From assembly GCF_021653975.1 (NCBI RefSeq), contig NZ_JAJKFK010000002.1, forward strand, positions 620,001 through 684,000: DNA of 64,000 bases, given 5' to 3'. The DNA is from Amycolatopsis sp. GM8 (GTDB lineage Bacteria; Actinomycetota; Actinomycetes; Mycobacteriales; Pseudonocardiaceae). Position numbers and translations under genes: made by a program. Below the pieces are notes generated by a model, which made no database searches, was not told the origin of the DNA, and saw nothing but the letters and a program-made list of their open reading frames with translations. Shown here piece by piece: positions 14,769-24,051 of this stretch. Positions within the stretch are counted from its first letter, which is position 1. Every line of letters starts with the position of its first letter.

Positions 14769-17127
14769 ATCTGCCGTTGCCGCCAGGGGTGTCGCGCCGG
14801 ATCATCCGGCCGGCACCCGCGGCGACGGTGGTCGCGAGCACCCAGCCCATCGCGATGAACCCGTCGCTCACCCATTTGTCCAGACCATGCATGTACCAGC
14901 GGCCCTTGTTGCCGAAGTCGACGATCGGCACCAGCAGATCCGCCGTGTACAGCACCGGATTCCATTCCAGACCGCTGTCCTGCGAGTTGACCGCGCACCG
15001 CGGGCCGAGCGCCAGCAACGCGTTCGCGCCGGACCGGATGTCGTGCACGCACGAATCGCTGCCCAGCCAGAAGTACAGGCTGCCGGCGAACAGGAGCCCG
15101 ATCAGCCAGCCCAGCGCCCGCACCGGCCGGTAGCCGTAGCCGACCATCGAGCGTTGCAGCCAGCTCCACAGTCGCACGCCCGGCCCGAACAGGTTGTAGC
15201 CCTGGGCGAGCGCGTCGTACCGATACTGCTGCTTGCGGAACAGCACCGTGTCCGCGTGCTCCTCGTTGCCGCTCGCGCGCAGCATCGCGGCGAGCTGGTC
15301 GTACGGCCCGGGCCGGTAGCCGGCCATCGCGGACCGCAGTTGCTGGATCCGGATGTCGACGGCCCGGTCGTTCTTCATCTCGATGGGCCGGCGCAGCACG
15401 TCGTACCGGAAGTCCTCGAGCTCGATCCCGCCCTCGGTCGCCCAGAACTCGTCGTTGTCGTCGAGCGTGCGGCAGTGCGCGTGCCGCAGCAGGATCCGCC
15501 CCTGTGGCGGCACCCCGGGATTGAGCAGCAGCTCGTCGGCCTCCAGGTCGCTGGCGTCGAGCGCGATGTCGTGTCCCGCGACGGAAGTCAGGTGCGCGCC
15601 GGTGAGGTCGATCCGGCGGGCGGCGCTCGCACCGTCCATGTTGACCCCGCCGGCGGCGCGGAAGTCCCGGTCCCGTGACCTGGTGAGACTGATGTTGCGG
15701 CCGGCCCGGACCGTGCGCAGGTCCACCGAGAAGCTCGTCTGCTCGCGCACGGTCGGCGCCGTCGCGTCCATGCCGTACAGCTCGAAGCTGCCGCCGACCT
15801 CGGTGCCCTGCAGCCGCACGGTGCCTTCCAGCGTCGAGTCGTTCAGCAGCAGGTTGCCGCCGACCTTCATCCGGCGGGCCGCGAACACGTCGCGGCCGCC
15901 GTGGTGCAGTTGCATCCGTGCGGCCAGCACGTTCCCGCCGACCCGCACGTCCGCCAGCCGCAGCTGGCCGGTCGGCACCTGCAGGCCGGTCAGCTCGAAA
16001 TCGCCGTCGATCTCACTGCCGTCCAGGTGCAGCGCGCGGTCGTAGTACGGCTCGATCTTGCCCCGGGTGACCTTGATCCGGGCCCGCGCGAGCCGCAGGG
16101 TGCCACCGATCCGCGCGTTGATCATGCGCAGCGTGCCCAGCGCCGACAGCCCGTCGGACAGCTCGACATTGCCCTCGACCCGCATCCGGTCGGCGACCAG
16201 CGACGGCCACGGGTCGACGTAGGGATCGCTGGAATCCCAGGCCTCCACGGCGATCGCGCCGCGCTGCGGGCTCGCCAGATCGGCGCCGCGGAAGACGATG
16301 TCGCCATCGACGCGGGCGCTCGGCAGATGCAGCACGCCGCGCGCCGTGAACGGCTGTCGTTTTTCGGACCCGCCGTAGTTGTCCACCTCGCACAGCAGGC
16401 TGCCGCCGATGTGCACGCCGTTCGCGTCGAGCGCGAACCCGTTCGGATGGTGCAGGGTGGCGCCCGAGAAGTTGACGTTACCGCCGGTCCGCATGCCGGG
16501 TACGCGTACCTGACCATCGGCCTTGAGCCGGTAGGCCAGCAGCGCGCCGCTGATCTGGAGCCGGTCGGCCTGCAGCGCGCGGCCGAACGACGTCGCGATG
16601 CGGGTGCGGGTCAGCACGAGCGAGCCCTCGATCACCGCGTCGGTCATGTTGATCGCGGCGTCCGGCACGCCGCGCTCGTGCGTGTCTCCGCGCTGCACGG
16701 CGGTTTCCCCGTCGTCCGCGCCACCCGGGAACGGCTGCACGACGCTGCGGATCAGCCGGACATCGTTGCGGCTGCGCAGGTTCCGCGCCTTGAGCCCGGG
16801 CAGCCAGCAGCGCCGGAACACCAGGCCGAGCAGCTTCGCCTCGCGCACGTCCGGCGCATGCTCGAACCGGCAGTTCTCGAATCGGAAAAGGCAGTCCAGA
16901 TCCGCGCCGCGCAGGTCCAGCCGGCCCGTCACATAGACATTTTCCACCGGCACGATCGGTGCGTTGCTGCTTTGCTTGCGCCACCGCAGAAGCCCGCCGC
17001 TGCCTGGTTCCAGCAGCGGCCGCAGCAGCTCAGCGGCCGAAACGTGGTACCGCGCGTCCGGCACTCCGTCGAACGGGTTGAGCGGCGGCAGCTCACGTTC
17101 CACCGGTCCGGCCTGGCCGCTCGCCAT
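14767..17127 (-). CDS. Large beta-helix membrane protein (bactofilin/pentapeptide-like repeats)
   Basis: Protein of 786 residues. Residues ~60-600 are irregular repeats of 20-25 residues with the pattern xxxGGxxLLxxAxL or xVDGDIVFRGADL, expected to coil into a right-handed beta-helix. Then come a helical linker (YRPGPYDQLAAMLRASGNEEHA), the motif VGYGYRP, a hydrophobic helix (LGWLIGLLFAGSLYFWLG), a second near the end (IAMGWVLATTVAAGAG) and a basic tail. The loop between helices has two Cys that could form a disulfide. Such proteins are sometimes labelled oxidoreductases, but I see no redox motif. Function unknown; a membrane-bound scaffold is possible. Confidence 0.75.
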   Translation of the reverse strand: MASGQAGPVERELPPLNPFDGVPDARYHVSAAELLRPLLEPGSGGLLRWRKQSSNAPIVPVENVYVTGRLDLRGADLDCLFRFENCRFEHAPDVREAKLLGLVFRRCWLPGLKARNLRSRNDVRLIRSVVQPFPGGADDGETAVQRGDTHERGVPDAAINMTDAVIEGSLVLTRTRIATSFGRALQADRLQISGALLAYRLKADGQVRVPGMRTGGNVNFSGATLHHPNGFALDANGVHIGGSLLCEVDNYGGSEKRQPFTARGVLHLPSARVDGDIVFRGADLASPQRGAIAVEAWDSSDPYVDPWPSLVADRMRVEGNVELSDGLSALGTLRMINARIGGTLRLARARIKVTRGKIEPYYDRALHLDGSEIDGDFELTGLQVPTGQLRLADVRVGGNVLAARMQLHHGGRDVFAARRMKVGGNLLLNDSTLEGTVRLQGTEVGGSFELYGMDATAPTVREQTSFSVDLRTVRAGRNISLTRSRDRDFRAAGGVNMDGASAARRIDLTGAHLTSVAGHDIALDASDLEADELLLNPGVPPQGRILLRHAHCRTLDDNDEFWATEGGIELEDFRYDVLRRPIEMKNDRAVDIRIQQLRSAMAGYRPGPYDQLAAMLRASGNEEHADTVLFRKQQYRYDALAQGYNLFGPGVRLWSWLQRSMVGYGYRPVRALGWLIGLLFAGSLYFWLGSDSCVHDIRSGANALLALGPRCAVNSQDSGLEWNPVLYTADLLVPIVDFGNKGRWYMHGLDKWVSDGFIAMGWVLATTVAAGAGRMIRRDTPGGNGR

Positions 17128-17200
17128 TCGTGTGCTCCCCTTTCCGGAAATACTTCGATCAAACCTTAGTCGCCCGCGTTACTCCGGTAGGGCAGTTTCG

Positions 17201-17229
17201 CTGAGACCACTGCTATTCGCGGCTATCGT
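17201..17229 (+). promoter_or_regulatory. Candidate leaderless promoter of the tandem winged-helix gene
   Basis: CTGAGA (17201-17206) and TATCGT (17224-17229) are 17 bases apart. The -10 hexamer ends 7 bases before the ATG at 17237, and no Shine-Dalgarno site lies between. This is the layout of a leaderless mRNA, common in actinobacteria. Confidence 0.5.
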
Positions 17230-17236
17230 CGAAGAA

Positions 17237-18244
17237 ATGGAGGCCCTCGCGGAGTTGAGGGAGGTCACCGACACGGTGACCTATGGCGAGCTGGCTGCCC
17301 TGCGGCGCCGGTTGTGGGCCGACGAAGCGGGCGCGTACCGCTGGTTCGGCCAATACCTGCCCGCGCCCGAACAGCGCGGGGTGATCGAAACCGACTTCGC
17401 CGACCGGGTCCACGCCGCGCTCGCCCGAGGTGGTGCGCTCGGCGAATGGGCCGAACGGCTGCGGGCGGAAATCACGCCGGTGCTTCCGTTGGCGCGACTG
17501 CTCAACCGCCATCCGTCGCTCGATTTTCCGGTGATAGCCCCGAATGTCGCCGCCTGGCGGGTGCTCGCCCGGTTCGGCGGGGTGTTCGAGGTCAATCACG
17601 GCTGGGCGGCGGTGCCGGACCTGGCCACCGCGGTCGCCAGGACGAAGGAGATCGTGGCCGAGCTCGGCGACGCGCTGCGCGCGGAAAGCCCGGCGGAAGC
17701 ATTCGCGGCCCGCGGTTTCGCGCTCACCGACGACGAGCTGGTGGCGTGGCTCGCGCAGTGCGGCTACCGCGTGTCGCCGTCCGAGCTGCGCCAGCCGCGG
17801 CGCGCCCTGCACCGGATCGTCGAGCGCATCTCGCCGGGCACGCGCACCGCCCGCGGTCCGACCGCGACGGACACCGCGGCCGAACTGCTGACCCAGGCCG
17901 GGGTGCCGCTGCACCTCGACGACCTGCTGCAACGGATGGGCCGTCGCTACAGCCGCGGCCCGCTGTACAACCGCCTCAACGCCGACAGCCGCTTCGCCCG
18001 GGTCGCGCCGAGCACGTTCGCGCTGGAGTCCTGGCATCTCAAGCCGTACGCCGGGCCCAGCGGGTCGAGCACGGACAACGCTGTCCAGCTCATCGAACGC
18101 GCGGGCCGGCCCCTGCATCTGGACGAGATCCGGGCTGAGCTGAGCAGGCCCATCACGCGCGAAGGGCTGCGCAACGCCCTCAACGCCACGCACCGGCTGG
18201 TGCGCGTCGCGCCGTCGACGTACGACGTCAGGCGTTCGGATTGA
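17237..18244 (+). CDS. Unrecognised protein with two C-terminal winged-helix repeats
   Basis: Protein of 335 residues, no signal or membrane segment. Two similar units lie at residues 211-267 and 280-333: each begins with an [17 protein letters not shown]-like helix pair (second copy [15 protein letters not shown]), has a GPLYNRLN or EGLRNALN recognition-like helix, and ends in RVAPSTF or RVAPSTY. This resembles HARE-HTH or RNA polymerase-associated winged helices. Residues 1-200 are helical and unmatched. A DNA- or RNA polymerase-binding role is inference. The ATG at 17237 is chosen because an ideally spaced promoter precedes it. Its 3' end overlaps the convergent ABC ATPase gene by 17 bases. 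Confidence 0.7.
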   Translation: MEALAELREVTDTVTYGELAALRRRLWADEAGAYRWFGQYLPAPEQRGVIETDFADRVHAALARGGALGEWAERLRAEITPVLPLARLLNRHPSLDFPVIAPNVAAWRVLARFGGVFEVNHGWAAVPDLATAVARTKEIVAELGDALRAESPAEAFAARGFALTDDELVAWLAQCGYRVSPSELRQPRRALHRIVERISPGTRTARGPTATDTAAELLTQAGVPLHLDDLLQRMGRRYSRGPLYNRLNADSRFARVAPSTFALESWHLKPYAGPSGSSTDNAVQLIERAGRPLHLDEIRAELSRPITREGLRNALNATHRLVRVAPSTYDVRRSD

Positions 18245-19001
18245 GCACGCGCGCCAGGAAGCTGCGCGTCCGCTCGTGCCGCGGCTCGACGATGACCTGA
18301 TCCGGCGGGCCTTCCTCGACCACGACGCCGCCGTCCATGAACATCACCTTGTCCGCCACCTCGCGCGCGAACTGCATCTCGTGCGTCACGACGATCATGG
18401 TCATGCCGTCCGCCGCGAGCTGCCGCATCACGCCGAGCACGTCGCCGACGAGTTCCGGGTCCAGCGCCGATGTCGGCTCGTCGAACAGCATCAGCTTCGG
18501 TTGCATCGCGAGCGCCCGCGCGATCGCGACCCGCTGTTGCTGCCCGCCGGACAGCTGGGCCGGATAGGAATTTTCCTTGTCCGCCAAGCCGACCCGGTCG
18601 AGCAGCTCCCGGCCGCGTTCGCGCGCCTGCGTCTTGTTCTCGCCGCGGACCTGCACCGGCGCCTCGATGACGTTCTCCAGCGCGGTCTTGTGCGGGAACA
18701 GGTTGAACCGCTGGAACACCATGCCGATGTCCTTGCGCTGCGCGGCGATCTCCTTCTCCCGCAGCTCGTACAACCGGTCCCCGCGCTGGCGGTAGCCGAC
18801 GAGATGGCCGTTGACGTAGAGCCGCCCGGCGTTGATCTTCTCGAGGTGGTTGATACACCGCAGCAGGGTCGACTTGCCCGAACCGGACGGTCCGATCAGG
18901 CAGGCGACCTCGCGCTCGGCGACCTCGAAGTCGATGCCCTTGAGCACTTCCAGCCGGCCGAACCGCTTGTGGATGCCCTGGGCCTGCACGATCAGGCTCA
19001 T
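18228..19001 (-). CDS. Polar amino acid ABC transporter ATP-binding protein (GlnQ-type)
   Basis: ATPase of 257 residues. Walker [10 protein letters not shown] (res 37-45), Q-loop [11 protein letters not shown], signature [15 protein letters not shown], Walker [12 protein letters not shown] and switch His in VVTHEM are all present. The high similarity pattern to GlnQ/HisP places it in the polar amino acid import family. It overlaps the permease by 4 bases (ATGA). It lacks the C-terminal regulatory domain of methionine or betaine ATPases. Confidence 0.95.
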   Translation of the reverse strand: MSLIVQAQGIHKRFGRLEVLKGIDFEVAEREVACLIGPSGSGKSTLLRCINHLEKINAGRLYVNGHLVGYRQRGDRLYELREKEIAAQRKDIGMVFQRFNLFPHKTALENVIEAPVQVRGENKTQARERGRELLDRVGLADKENSYPAQLSGGQQQRVAIARALAMQPKLMLFDEPTSALDPELVGDVLGVMRQLAADGMTMIVVTHEMQFAREVADKVMFMDGGVVVEEGPPDQVIVEPRHERTRSFLARVLNPNA

Positions 19002-19918
19002 CGCGCGACCCCTCCGCCGAAGCCGAACATCCGCGAAGCCCAGCCCTTCTCCGGTGTGGCCCGGGACGTGCCGCGGGCGAAGTACTTCTCGATCTGCATC
19101 TGGATCAGCGTCAGCACCGACGTCATCAGCAGGTACCACAGTGCCGCGACGATCAGCAGTGGCGCGATCTTGTAGTTCTGCGCGTAGATCTGCTGCGCCG
19201 AGAGCATCAGTTCGGAGTACCCGATGACGACCACCAGCGACGTGGTCTTGAGCATCGCGATGGTCTCGTTGCCGGTCGGCGGGATGATCACGCGCATGGC
19301 CTGCGGCAGGATGATCCGCCACAGCGTCCGGCCACGCGACATGCCGAGCGCGCTCGCGGCCTCCAGTTGACCGGCGTCGACGGACAGCAGGCCACCGCGG
19401 ACGATCTCGGCCATGTAGGCCGCTTCGTTCAGGCCGAGCCCCAGCAGCGCCGCCGCGAACGGGGTGATCAGCGAGTTCGTGTTGGCCCCGATGAACTCGG
19501 GCCCGAACGGGATGCCGAGACCCACCCGCGGGTAGAACAGCGCGAGGTAGTTCCAGAACACCAGCTGCGTGATCAGCGGGGTGCCGCGGAACAGCCAGAT
19601 GTAGATCCCGGCGGCGCCCGAGGTGAGCGGGTTGGGCGACATCCGCATCACCGCGAGCAGGATGCCGCCGACCACCCCGATCACCATCGAGATCGCGGTG
19701 AGCTTGAGGGTGCTCACCAGCCCGTTCAGGATGCGGTCGTTGAACAGGTAGTTCCCGACCACGTCCCACTGCATGTTGGGGTTCGTGGCGATGCTGCGGA
19801 TCGCGATGAACGCCACGAACAGGATGATCACGCCGGCGACCCACCGGCCGTAGTGCCGCACCGGCACCGCCCGGATGTCCTCCGGATTGGTGCCGGTGCG
19901 TTCGTTCTGGTCGGTCAT
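18998..19918 (-). CDS. Polar amino acid ABC transporter permease
   Basis: Membrane protein of 306 residues. The HisM/GlnP signature [20 protein letters not shown] begins the transport domain and the EAA loop ([23 protein letters not shown]) contacts the ATPase. There are about six helices, with an N-terminal soluble stretch of ~30 residues. A single permease gene implies a homodimer. The ATG at 19918 shares one base with the TGA of the binding-protein gene (TGATG), so they are coupled. Confidence 0.95.
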   Translation of the reverse strand: MTDQNERTGTNPEDIRAVPVRHYGRWVAGVIILFVAFIAIRSIATNPNMQWDVVGNYLFNDRILNGLVSTLKLTAISMVIGVVGGILLAVMRMSPNPLTSGAAGIYIWLFRGTPLITQLVFWNYLALFYPRVGLGIPFGPEFIGANTNSLITPFAAALLGLGLNEAAYMAEIVRGGLLSVDAGQLEAASALGMSRGRTLWRIILPQAMRVIIPPTGNETIAMLKTTSLVVVIGYSELMLSAQQIYAQNYKIAPLLIVAALWYLLMTSVLTLIQMQIEKYFARGTSRATPEKGWASRMFGFGGGVAR

Positions 19919-20844
19919 CAGCTGACGGCCGGGTTCAGTTCCGACTTCTGGATGGCGCCCGCGGTGGACAGGTTCCACTTCGCCATGATCTTGGCGTAGG
20001 TGCCGTCGGTGATCAGCGCCTGCACGGCGCCCTGGATCGCCTGCGGGAACTGGCCGGAGCCCTTCTTGAGCGCGATGCCGTACGGGGCTGTGTCATACGG
20101 CTGGCCGACGACCTCGACCGCGCCGTCGGTCTGCTTCACCGCGTAGTCGACGACCGGCGAGTCGGCCAGCATCGCGTCGCTGCGCTTGGTGGTCAGCTGC
20201 AGGTTGACGTCGGTCTGCGCCTGGAACTGCTGGATGTTGATCGCGGGCTTGCCCGCCTTGGTGCAGTCGTCGGAGCGCTTGGTCGCGTCGTCCACCTGCA
20301 CGGTGCCCTTCTGCACGGCGAGGTTCTTGCCGCACAGGGTGTCCGGGGTCAGGTTGCCGGGGTTGCCCTTGAGCACGCCCAGCGAGGTGCCGGCGGAGTA
20401 GTAGGTGACCATGTCGACGGTCTGCTCGCGCTCCGAGTTGACGGTGAACGACGACATCGCCAGCTCGTACTTGCTCGCGGCGAGGCCGGCGAGGATGCCG
20501 CTGAAGTCGGCGTTCTGGTACTCCATGGTCAGGCCGAGCTTCTGCCCGATGGCGTTGCCGAGGTCGACGTCGAAGCCGACCACCTTGCCGCTCTCGTCGA
20601 GGAACTCGTTGGGCGGATAGGTCTGGTCCTGTCCGACAACTATCTTGCCGTCGGCGGCGATGTCGGCAGGAACCATCGCCGCCAGTGCGGCGTCCTTGGT
20701 CGCGGCGGGGATCTCCTGCGCCGCGGGGGCGCCGCCGCTGGGCTGCGTGCCATCGTTGCCGCCCGATCCGCAGCCGATGGTCAGCCCCGCCAACGCGAAG
20801 GCCGGCAGCAGGGCAAGTGCCTTGATGTGTGTTGCACGCGCCAC
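19918..20844 (-). CDS. Amino acid ABC transporter substrate-binding lipoprotein
   Basis: Solute-binding protein of 308 residues, family 3. The lipobox LTIGC puts the lipidated Cys at residue 25 after a short hydrophobic signal. Mature sequence shows [36 protein letters not shown], the family-3 opening. The GTG at 20844 was chosen because AGGAG lies 8 bases upstream; an in-frame GTG at 20853 overlaps that same site. The ligand is uncertain: the pocket could fit polar, cationic or cystine-like amino acids. First gene of a three-gene operon. Confidence 0.92.
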   Translation of the reverse strand: MARATHIKALALLPAFALAGLTIGCGSGGNDGTQPSGGAPAAQEIPAATKDAALAAMVPADIAADGKIVVGQDQTYPPNEFLDESGKVVGFDVDLGNAIGQKLGLTMEYQNADFSGILAGLAASKYELAMSSFTVNSEREQTVDMVTYYSAGTSLGVLKGNPGNLTPDTLCGKNLAVQKGTVQVDDATKRSDDCTKAGKPAINIQQFQAQTDVNLQLTTKRSDAMLADSPVVDYAVKQTDGAVEVVGQPYDTAPYGIALKKGSGQFPQAIQGAVQALITDGTYAKIMAKWNLSTAGAIQKSELNPAVS

Positions 20845-21030
20845 GTTCGTCACTCCTAGTAGGTCATACCGTGCGAGTGCACGCATCCTGCCATCCGTCT
20901 GCACCCATTCGCAGCATCAGGGAGGTCACGGCGTGATGTCATCCGGCGGAGCAACGGGGTGGAAACAAAGGATTAACGCCGGAGGGACCACTGTGCGTGG
21001 CCGATCGGGCAGGTGGCCGAGCCTTCGAGC

Positions 21031-22458
21031 TCAGCCGCGGGCGTGGGCGTCCAGGGTGTGCGCAACCGTCTCCGTGACGCGACGCGCCTGGCCCAGGTGC
21101 AGCCATTCGTCCGGGACGTGGGCGTTCGAGTCCGAGCCGAGGGCGCCGGTCACCAGGAACTGCGCCCGCGGGTACTTCTCCGCCAGCAGGCCCATGAACG
21201 GGATCGACCCGCCGAGGCCGACGCTGCGCCACGGCTCGCCGAAGACCTCCGTGCTCACCTTTTCCAGCACAGCCGCCAGCCACGGCGCCGCGTCCGGGGC
21301 GTTCCAGCCGCTCGCGTGCTCCAGACCCGCCAACTCGACCTGCGCGCCGTACGGAACATCCGTCGTCAGCGCCTTCTCCACCGCGTTCAGCGCCGCGGCC
21401 GAGTCCGCCGTCGGCGGGAGACGGAAGCTCAACGCCAGCGTCGTCGAGTCCCGCAGGACGTTCCCGGCGTTCGCGGGTTCCGGAAAACCCGACGCGCCGA
21501 TCACCGAGAGCGTCGGCCGCCAGCCGCTGTTCAGCAGCAGCTCGTACTCGTCGTCCGCCACCGGGCGCATGCCGTCGACCAGCGGGAACGTCGACCGCAT
21601 CGCGCCGGGCGCCACGGCGGCCGTCGCGCGGGTCTCCTCCTGCCGGTTCGCCGGGATCTCGACGTTGAACTCGGGCAGCTTGATCGCGCCGGTCGCCACG
21701 TCCTCGACGCGGTCCAGCAGCTGCCGCAGCACGCGGAACGAACTCGGCACGACGCCGCTCGCCAGGCCCGAGTGCTGCGCCGACTCGAGCACCCGCACCT
21801 TCACGTGCACCTGCACCATTCCGCGCAGGCTCGAGGTCAACCACAGACGCTGGTAGTCGTTGCCGCCGGAGTCGAGGCAGATCACCAGCGACACCTCGCC
21901 GAGCCGCGGCGACAGGTGCTCCAGGTACAGCGGCAGGTCCGGGCTGCCCGACTCCTCACCGGTCTCCAGCAGCACCACCGACCGCGCGTGCGAACCGCCC
22001 GCCGCGTGCACCGCCTCCAGCGCCGTCGTCGCCGCGTAGCCCGCGTACCCGTCGTCCGCCGCGCCGCGGCCGTACAGCTTCTCCCCGCGTACGACCGGCT
22101 GCCACGGGCCGAGCCCTTCGGACCAGCCACCGACCGGCGGCTGCTTGTCCAGATGCCCGTAGAGCAGCACCGTGCCGCGGTCTTCCGCGCCGGGCGTCGC
22201 GGGCACGTCGATCAGCAGCACCGGGCTCCGGTCCTCGATGCGCACCACGTCGATCGTCGCGCCGGGTAGCGCGCGCCCGGCGATCCACCCGCGCACATGC
22301 GCGACGGCGGCGGCGAGATGTCCGTTCGCGGCCCAGTCCGGGTCGAAGGCCTGCGACAGCGCGGGAATCCTGATGAGCTCCGACAGGCTCGGCACGACCT
22401 CGGTCTCCCACAGCCTGGACACGGTTTCACGCACACTGGTCTGCTCCACGCGCGTCAT
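21031..22458 (-). CDS. M20 family metallopeptidase (dipeptidase)
   Basis: Zinc-dependent exopeptidase of 475 residues. H102 and D104 in YGHLDKQP, the bridging Asp in GRGAADDG (about 135), the catalytic E168 and ligand E169 in TGEESGSP, and a later GGSIPFM segment fit the M20 CNDP/dipeptidase group. A dimerisation lid sits between residues ~205 and 345. The cytosolic enzyme would cleave dipeptides or acylated amino acids; its neighbour is an amino acid importer, though the 186-base gap and separate promoter argue against one operon. Confidence 0.92.
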   Translation of the reverse strand: MTRVEQTSVRETVSRLWETEVVPSLSELIRIPALSQAFDPDWAANGHLAAAVAHVRGWIAGRALPGATIDVVRIEDRSPVLLIDVPATPGAEDRGTVLLYGHLDKQPPVGGWSEGLGPWQPVVRGEKLYGRGAADDGYAGYAATTALEAVHAAGGSHARSVVLLETGEESGSPDLPLYLEHLSPRLGEVSLVICLDSGGNDYQRLWLTSSLRGMVQVHVKVRVLESAQHSGLASGVVPSSFRVLRQLLDRVEDVATGAIKLPEFNVEIPANRQEETRATAAVAPGAMRSTFPLVDGMRPVADDEYELLLNSGWRPTLSVIGASGFPEPANAGNVLRDSTTLALSFRLPPTADSAAALNAVEKALTTDVPYGAQVELAGLEHASGWNAPDAAPWLAAVLEKVSTEVFGEPWRSVGLGGSIPFMGLLAEKYPRAQFLVTGALGSDSNAHVPDEWLHLGQARRVTETVAHTLDAHARG

Positions 22459-22818
22459 TGTGCCAGCCGGACACCCCTGTGGCGCAGGTCACGACGGCCA
22501 CCCCGAGTGTGACACCGGACCGCGGCGCCGCATCACCACCGAGGACAACCGGCTGCTCACCCCCTGCTCGCGAGCCCGACTTTCGGCGCCCTGATCATCG
22601 GTAGTCCTAGGGTTTTCGCAGCTCAGGATGCCTTTCTCAGCAACAAATCAGGCGTCGGCACTGCCTGCCGGGGACCGGTTCGTGCCAGGATGACGGCGTA
22701 AGCCGTCATGGCCGACGGCTGCCCGAGCGCTTCGGACCCGATGCGCGGGCGGCTGCCGGCGCCGCCGCTGTTGCCGCCACAAGTGGCTTCGCGGCACGAC
22801 ACCGAGGAGAGCACGCGT
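22459..22818. other. Divergent intergenic region before the 2-oxo acid dehydrogenase operon
   Basis: A 360-base gap between the leftward M20 gene and the rightward E1alpha gene. Apart from the 20-base palindrome at 22690-22709 and the Shine-Dalgarno at about 22804-22811, I see no gene, repeat or convincing promoter pair. Confidence 0.5.
22690..22709. promoter_or_regulatory. 20-base perfect palindrome upstream of E1alpha
   Basis: ATGACGGC-GTAA-GCCGTCAT, with 8-base arms and a 4-base centre, located 110 bases before the E1alpha start. Size and symmetry suit a dimeric repressor (Lrp/AsnC, GntR or TetR type); a short attenuating hairpin is the alternative. Confidence 0.45.
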
Positions 22819-24051
22819 ATGTCGTCCCCCGAACAGTGGACGCACCCGGAGCCCGGTGAAGGACCGGCCGCCCAGGCGGCACAACCGTCCCCGGAGCAGG
22901 TGATCGCGGGTTTGCGAGCAACGACAGAAGGTGGCGCTGAGCTGACCCAGCTGCTCACGCCAGAGGGCGAACGAGTCGCCTCAGCCCAGTTCGACCGGTA
23001 TGTGGCCGATATCGACGGCGAGGCACTGCGCGGGCTCTACCGCGACATGGTGCTGGTCCGCCGCGCCGACCGCGAGGCCAACGCCATGCAGCGCCAGGGC
23101 CAGCTCGGCATCTGGGTTCCGCTGCTCGGCCAGGAGGCCGCGCAGGTCGGCTCCGGCAGAGCCCTTCGCCAGCAGGACATGGCCTTCCCCAGCTACCGCG
23201 AGCACGGCGTCGCGTACACGCGCGGCGTCGACCTCCGCGACGTGATGGGCCTGTTCCGCTGCGCCGACCACAGCGGCTGGGACTTCCGGAAGCACCGCTT
23301 CCACCCGTACACGATCGTCATCGGCAACCAGGTCCTCAACGCCACCGGCTACGCCATGGGGCAGAAGTTCGAGGGCAGAGTGGGAAACACAGACGGTGAC
23401 GGCAGGCCATCAGACACTGACGAGGCCACCATCGTCTACTTCGGTGACGGTGCCACCAGCCAGGGCGACGTGCACGAGGGTTTCGTCTGGTCCGCCGTGT
23501 ACGACGCGCCGCTCGTCTTCTTCTGCCAGAACAACCAGTGGGCCATCTCGGAACCGACCGAGCGCCAGTCCCGCCTGCCGCTGTACCAGCGCGCCCGCGG
23601 CTACGGCTTCCCCGGCATCCGCGTCGACGGCAACGACGTGCTCGCCTGCCTCGCGGTCACCCGCTGGGCGCTCGACGAATGCCGCCACGGCAACGGTCCC
23701 GTCCTGATCGAGGCCTTCACGTACCGGATGGACGCGCACACCACGACCGACGACCCGACGCGCTACCGGCTGTCGGACGAGCTGGAGGCGTGGAAGCTGA
23801 AGGACCCGATCGAGCGCGTGCGTGCGTTCCTCGCCCGCGGCGGGTATGCCGACCAGTCGTACTTCGACCAGATCCAGGCCGAGGCCGACGCGTTCGCCGC
23901 CGACCTGCGCGAGTTCACCTTCAACATGCCGGAACCACCGCCGGAACGGGTGTTCGCGAACGTCTACGCCGAGCCCTCGCCGGTGCTGGACGCGCAGCGC
24001 GAAGAATATTTGGCCTACCTGGACGGCTTCGCGACGGCGGGTGAGCGCTGA
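22819..24051 (+). CDS. bkdA: Branched-chain 2-oxo acid (or pyruvate) dehydrogenase E1 alpha subunit
   Basis: Thiamine-diphosphate subunit of 410 residues that decarboxylates the 2-oxo acid and passes the acyl group to lipoyl-E2. The ThDP/Mg motif starts at GDGATSQGDVHEGF and ends at CQNNQW; FPSYREHGVAYTRGVD and AHTTTDDPTRYR (with the phosphorylation-loop region) are typical. LLTPEGERV near residue 45 and the overall pattern resemble actinomycete BkdA, which feeds branched acyl-CoA into fatty acids, but pyruvate cannot be excluded. The ATG at 22819 has GAGGAGAG upstream. Its stop overlaps the E1beta start by one base. Confidence 0.9.
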   Translation: MSSPEQWTHPEPGEGPAAQAAQPSPEQVIAGLRATTEGGAELTQLLTPEGERVASAQFDRYVADIDGEALRGLYRDMVLVRRADREANAMQRQGQLGIWVPLLGQEAAQVGSGRALRQQDMAFPSYREHGVAYTRGVDLRDVMGLFRCADHSGWDFRKHRFHPYTIVIGNQVLNATGYAMGQKFEGRVGNTDGDGRPSDTDEATIVYFGDGATSQGDVHEGFVWSAVYDAPLVFFCQNNQWAISEPTERQSRLPLYQRARGYGFPGIRVDGNDVLACLAVTRWALDECRHGNGPVLIEAFTYRMDAHTTTDDPTRYRLSDELEAWKLKDPIERVRAFLARGGYADQSYFDQIQAEADAFAADLREFTFNMPEPPPERVFANVYAEPSPVLDAQREEYLAYLDGFATAGER

